From the NCBI GenBank assembly GCA_947441325.1, contig CANETR010000081.1, positions 1 through 7,581 on the forward strand: a stretch of DNA of 7,581 nt, given 5' to 3'. Origin of the DNA: Saprospiraceae bacterium. GTDB taxonomy: Bacteria > Bacteroidota > Bacteroidia > Chitinophagales > Saprospiraceae. The notes beneath the pieces are model-generated. The model did no database searches. It was not told the DNA's origin and saw nothing but the letters and a program-made list of their open reading frames with translations. Of the stretch, positions 5,282-7,581 are shown piece by piece (the stretch's first letter is position 1; each line of letters begins with the position of its first letter). The translations under genes and the position numbers were made by a program.

Positions 5282-6067
5282 TTACAGATCTGGCTTGGCA
5301 TTTCTATCAATTCTTAGATTGATAAATTCGACAATCAGAGAGAAAGCAATCGCAAAATACAGGTAACTTTTTGGCACTGCTCCTACATGTTGTCCAAGGA
5401 GTTCGGCATGTGAAAGGTGCATACTTTCTGTAATTAGCATAAATCCAATCAGAATTAGGAAGGATAAGCCCAAAATCTGAATAGATGGATTTTTATTTAC
5501 AAATTTACCAATCGGGAAGGCGAAAAACATCATTACGCCTACAGAAATTACCACCGCAGTAATCATTATAAATAAGGCACCAGGAATATCATTGGTCATA
5601 CCCACCGCAGTAAGAATAGAGTCAACCGAGAAAATAAGGTCAATTAGTAAGATCTGTAAAATTACATTGCTAAAAGATTTGGTAGCAGCCTTTTGCATTT
5701 CTGCTTCTTCATGTCCTCTATGGCTTACCTTTTCGTGGATTTCTTTTGTGCTCTTGTATATAAGGAAAAGGCCACCGAGTAATAATACTAAAGCCTGACC
5801 GGTAATATCTGCTTTGAGGAAACCGATATTGAGCACAAACCATGGATTTTTCATGTGCACCAGGACATTAATACCCAGCAACAATAAAATCCTAAGGAAC
5901 ATGGCTAGGAAAAGACCAATCTGTGTAGCTCTTTTGCGCTGTTCGGGTGGGAGTTTTCCCGTTACGATGGATACAAATATAATATTGTCGATTCCCAAAA
6001 CAATCTCAAGAAAAGTCAAAGTAATCAAGGCAAGCCAAGCTTCGCTCGAATAAAGCATTTCCATCAT
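5282..6067 (-). CDS. TerC-family integral membrane protein (probable metal-ion, likely Mn2+, exporter)
   Basis: A 261-residue inner-membrane protein with about seven hydrophobic segments. It carries the two TerC-family signatures with acidic residues inside membrane helices: LEIVLGIDNIIF (20-31, with E21, D27, N28) and IDLIFSVDSI (142-151, with D143, D149). A charged, histidine-containing cytoplasmic loop (about 106-131) separates the two halves. Characterised TerC relatives (Alx in E. coli, the Bacillus TerC-type proteins) export Mn2+ or supply metal to secreted enzymes; the tellurite-resistance name is historical. Substrate here is inferred from the family only. ATGs at codons 1, 2 and 4 all fit the N-terminus. 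It converges with nadR, with 8 bp between stops, and lies 162 bp downstream of the MscS gene on the same strand. It has no evident link with the NAD genes. Confidence 0.9.
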   Translation of the reverse strand: MMEMLYSSEAWLALITLTFLEIVLGIDNIIFVSIVTGKLPPEQRKRATQIGLFLAMFLRILLLLGINVLVHMKNPWFVLNIGFLKADITGQALVLLLGGLFLIYKSTKEIHEKVSHRGHEEAEMQKAATKSFSNVILQILLIDLIFSVDSILTAVGMTNDIPGALFIMITAVVISVGVMMFFAFPIGKFVNKNPSIQILGLSFLILIGFMLITESMHLSHAELLGQHVGAVPKSYLYFAIAFSLIVEFINLRIDRNAKPDL

Positions 6068-6229
6068 AATAATTCAGATATTTTTTTAAAACTTAGATGC
6101 AAAATAAAGGCTATTTTGTCTTATTGCGCTGTAAAATTCAATTTTTTTTCTGTGCAGGCCTAGATTCATTTAAAAATAGAATTAAACTAAGCCTAAGGTT
6201 AACAATTCTAATTTCTCAGATGCCATATT
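6068..6229 (-). other. Spacer between the MscS gene and terC
   Basis: 162 AT-rich bases separate the MscS stop from the terC start. Read on the minus strand there is a TATTTTG-like word (complement of about 6095-6101), one base short of the Bacteroidota -7 consensus TAnnTTTG, with no good TTTG partner at the expected distance. I find no strong terminator hairpin and nothing resembling the yybP-ykoY manganese riboswitch that controls some terC genes. The terC promoter is probably here but cannot be placed. Confidence 0.3.
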
Positions 6230-7581
6230 TTAAAAATTATTGTCGCTACTTTCAAGGTCGCTATTATCTTCAGGATTAGGATATTTAAGTTTCAGGTTTT
6301 GCTTAAACTGTTCCAGCCTTCTGTTTGCATTGGCTAACTTTTCTTTATAATCGCTAATATTTGATACCTTTTCGGGCATCGATTCTATGTGCATCGTAGT
6401 GGTAGGATATGCAAACTGAACACCCAAACTGGCTGAAAGTTCTAAAATAGAACTTATGATTTGTTCTTTCCACTTCAATTCCAATGCCCAGTCATTGGTA
6501 TTAAAAAATACAACAAAGATGATGTCCAGCGAAGATGGCCCCAGATTATTCAAATGGATATAAATTTCATTCTTGTCAACTTCGGGATGAGTCAGAGCAA
6601 TTTCGCGCAGGCCTTCCACAAAGTTTTCGACTAGGGTTGGGGGAGTATGATATGCAATATTGATGGCAGTATTATATCTGCGCTGTTTTCTCAAGCCCAA
6701 ATTATTGATCGTTTCATTCATTAGGTTTCCGTTGGGAATGGAGATGAGCGAAGTGTCGAGGGTACGTATGCGTGTGGACCTGAAGCCTATGTCTTCTATT
6801 GTACCTGTTACAGCTCCTACGGTAATCATGTCACCGATTTTGAAAGGTTTATCGGCATAGATCATCATTGAACCAAATAAATTTTTCACTGTCTCCTGTG
6901 CAGCAAGTGCTATGGCAAGACCACCAATAGATAAACCCGCAATAAGTGCCGTTACATTTACGTAGAAAATTCCTAATATTTGCACAAATCCGGCACTGAT
7001 AATCAGTACATTGATAATTCTGGCAATGACTGGGACCAAATGTTCATCGGAAGGATTGGCTGTTTGAGAGGTAACATGAAGCATATATGAACGTATAAGG
7101 CTCACGATACGCAATGCCAGCAGAACAAAAAGTATAGTCCTTGCAATCTTTAAGAATAATAAAATGTAAAAAACCAATCCGGTGGGAAGTTGAAGCACAG
7201 GAACAAAGGCAAAGACCATGTAACTGACCAAAAGGTAACTCAAAATACGCCCCAGTCTTTTGACCATTTTTTTATCGAATCGGTCCTTGCCTAAATTTGA
7301 ATTGGCAATTAGGCTGATGATAAAGCTGAAAATCCTGGAGGTAATAAAATGAATAAGGAAACCAATAGCTGCCAAAATGAGCATGGCTGCATATTGCCAA
7401 ACTGTTAAACCCAGCAAGGGCTGTTGACCCAATTTGGGCAGCTGATTCAAGAGCAGGTGCGTTCCAAAAGGAAATACTTTTTTGTACAAATTTGCTATTT
7501 CCCTCTCCGATTCGTGCGAAAAATGCCATCGGCCGCTTTCCTTATTGCGCTCAAGATAAATCTCTGGCAATTCTTTTTCAA
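6230..7581 (-). CDS. MscS-family mechanosensitive ion channel, 5' end beyond the window
   Basis: The frame stays open to the right edge: upstream of the TTG codon at 7568-7570 it still reads Glu-Lys-Glu, and TTG there is a poor start. At least 449 residues are visible. Numbering from that TTG codon: 1-45 is a soluble stretch (LPEIYLERN, then GRWHFSHESE) of the kind that ends the periplasmic region of larger MscS proteins. About 55-90, 108-160 and 180-205 hold membrane segments. The pore helix TM3 is at about 207-232 (ALIAGLSIGGLAIALAAQET), followed by FGSMMIYADKPFKIGD and the beta domain with GTIEDIGFRSTRIRT (256-270) and SISIPN-type LISIPN (275-280). An alpha/beta cage and a charged, probably coiled-coil tail (about 395-430) complete it. 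The channel opens under membrane tension to release solutes on osmotic downshock. The missing N-terminus probably holds a signal peptide and the rest of the periplasmic domain. It is upstream of terC on the same strand. Confidence 0.93.
   Translation of the reverse strand, partial: EKELPEIYLERNKESGRWHFSHESEREIANLYKKVFPFGTHLLLNQLPKLGQQPLLGLTVWQYAAMLILAAIGFLIHFITSRIFSFIISLIANSNLGKDRFDKKMVKRLGRILSYLLVSYMVFAFVPVLQLPTGLVFYILLFLKIARTILFVLLALRIVSLIRSYMLHVTSQTANPSDEHLVPVIARIINVLIISAGFVQILGIFYVNVTALIAGLSIGGLAIALAAQETVKNLFGSMMIYADKPFKIGDMITVGAVTGTIEDIGFRSTRIRTLDTSLISIPNGNLMNETINNLGLRKQRRYNTAINIAYHTPPTLVENFVEGLREIALTHPEVDKNEIYIHLNNLGPSSLDIIFVVFFNTNDWALELKWKEQIISSILELSASLGVQFAYPTTTMHIESMPEKVSNISDYKEKLANANRRLEQFKQNLKLKYPNPEDNSDLESSDNNF

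Noticed and set aside
6068..6229. yybP-ykoY manganese riboswitch before terC
   Set aside because: The GC-rich conserved loops of that aptamer are not present in this AT-rich spacer.
6097..6279. Small plus-strand ORF of 60 codons
   Set aside because: It overlaps the end of the MscS gene on the opposite strand, has low-complexity composition from T-rich DNA and no motif.
7272..7529. Minus-strand 85-codon ORF
   Set aside because: It is an alternate frame wholly inside the MscS coding region, whose own frame has clear family motifs.
7568..7570. TTG as the true start of the MscS gene
   Set aside because: The frame continues open upstream to the window edge, and the first visible residues look like the end of a longer periplasmic domain.

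Overview
The window looks like chromosomal DNA from a member of the Bacteroidota. It holds a TonB-dependent receptor with no SusC-type N-terminal domain. The starts that can be judged lack a clear Shine-Dalgarno sequence and have A/T-rich leaders. Intergenic DNA is AT-rich and full of short tandem arrays, and the proteins resemble those of that phylum. I cannot place it more finely. I see no phage, IS transposase, CRISPR, tRNA or rRNA gene.

Layout. Positions 1-135 (+) are the 3' end of murA (peptidoglycan synthesis). A run of four plus-strand genes follows: a TonB-dependent outer-membrane receptor (195-2195), a cytosolic protein of uncertain family with a macro/PARG-like C-terminal pattern (2328-3323), a PnuC-type transporter (3324-3959) and a bifunctional NadR without a repressor domain (4296-5273). 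Facing them on the minus strand are a TerC-family membrane protein (5282-6067) and the 3' part of an MscS-family mechanosensitive channel (6230 to the right edge, 5' end outside the window). NadR and terC converge with only 8 bp between their stop codons.

How the genes may work together. PnuC and NadR are the classical inner-membrane carrier and the kinase/adenylyltransferase that turn nicotinamide riboside into NMN and then NAD. The receptor upstream could carry the precursor across the outer membrane. The 331-residue protein sits between the receptor and PnuC, and its stop codon directly abuts the PnuC start. It is the least understood part and the best candidate for new biology: possibly a divergent macro/PARG-like fold acting on ADP-ribose or a nicotinamide nucleotide. 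That is inference from motif pattern and neighbourhood.

The spacers inside this cassette are unusual. The receptor-to-hypothetical spacer (132 bp) and the pnuC-to-nadR spacer (336 bp) together carry at least six unrelated short tandem or direct repeats (periods 7, 7, 8, 15 and 15 plus a scattered heptamer) and a pair of hairpins. One heptamer array runs through the nadR start codon, and one octamer array begins on the receptor stop codon.
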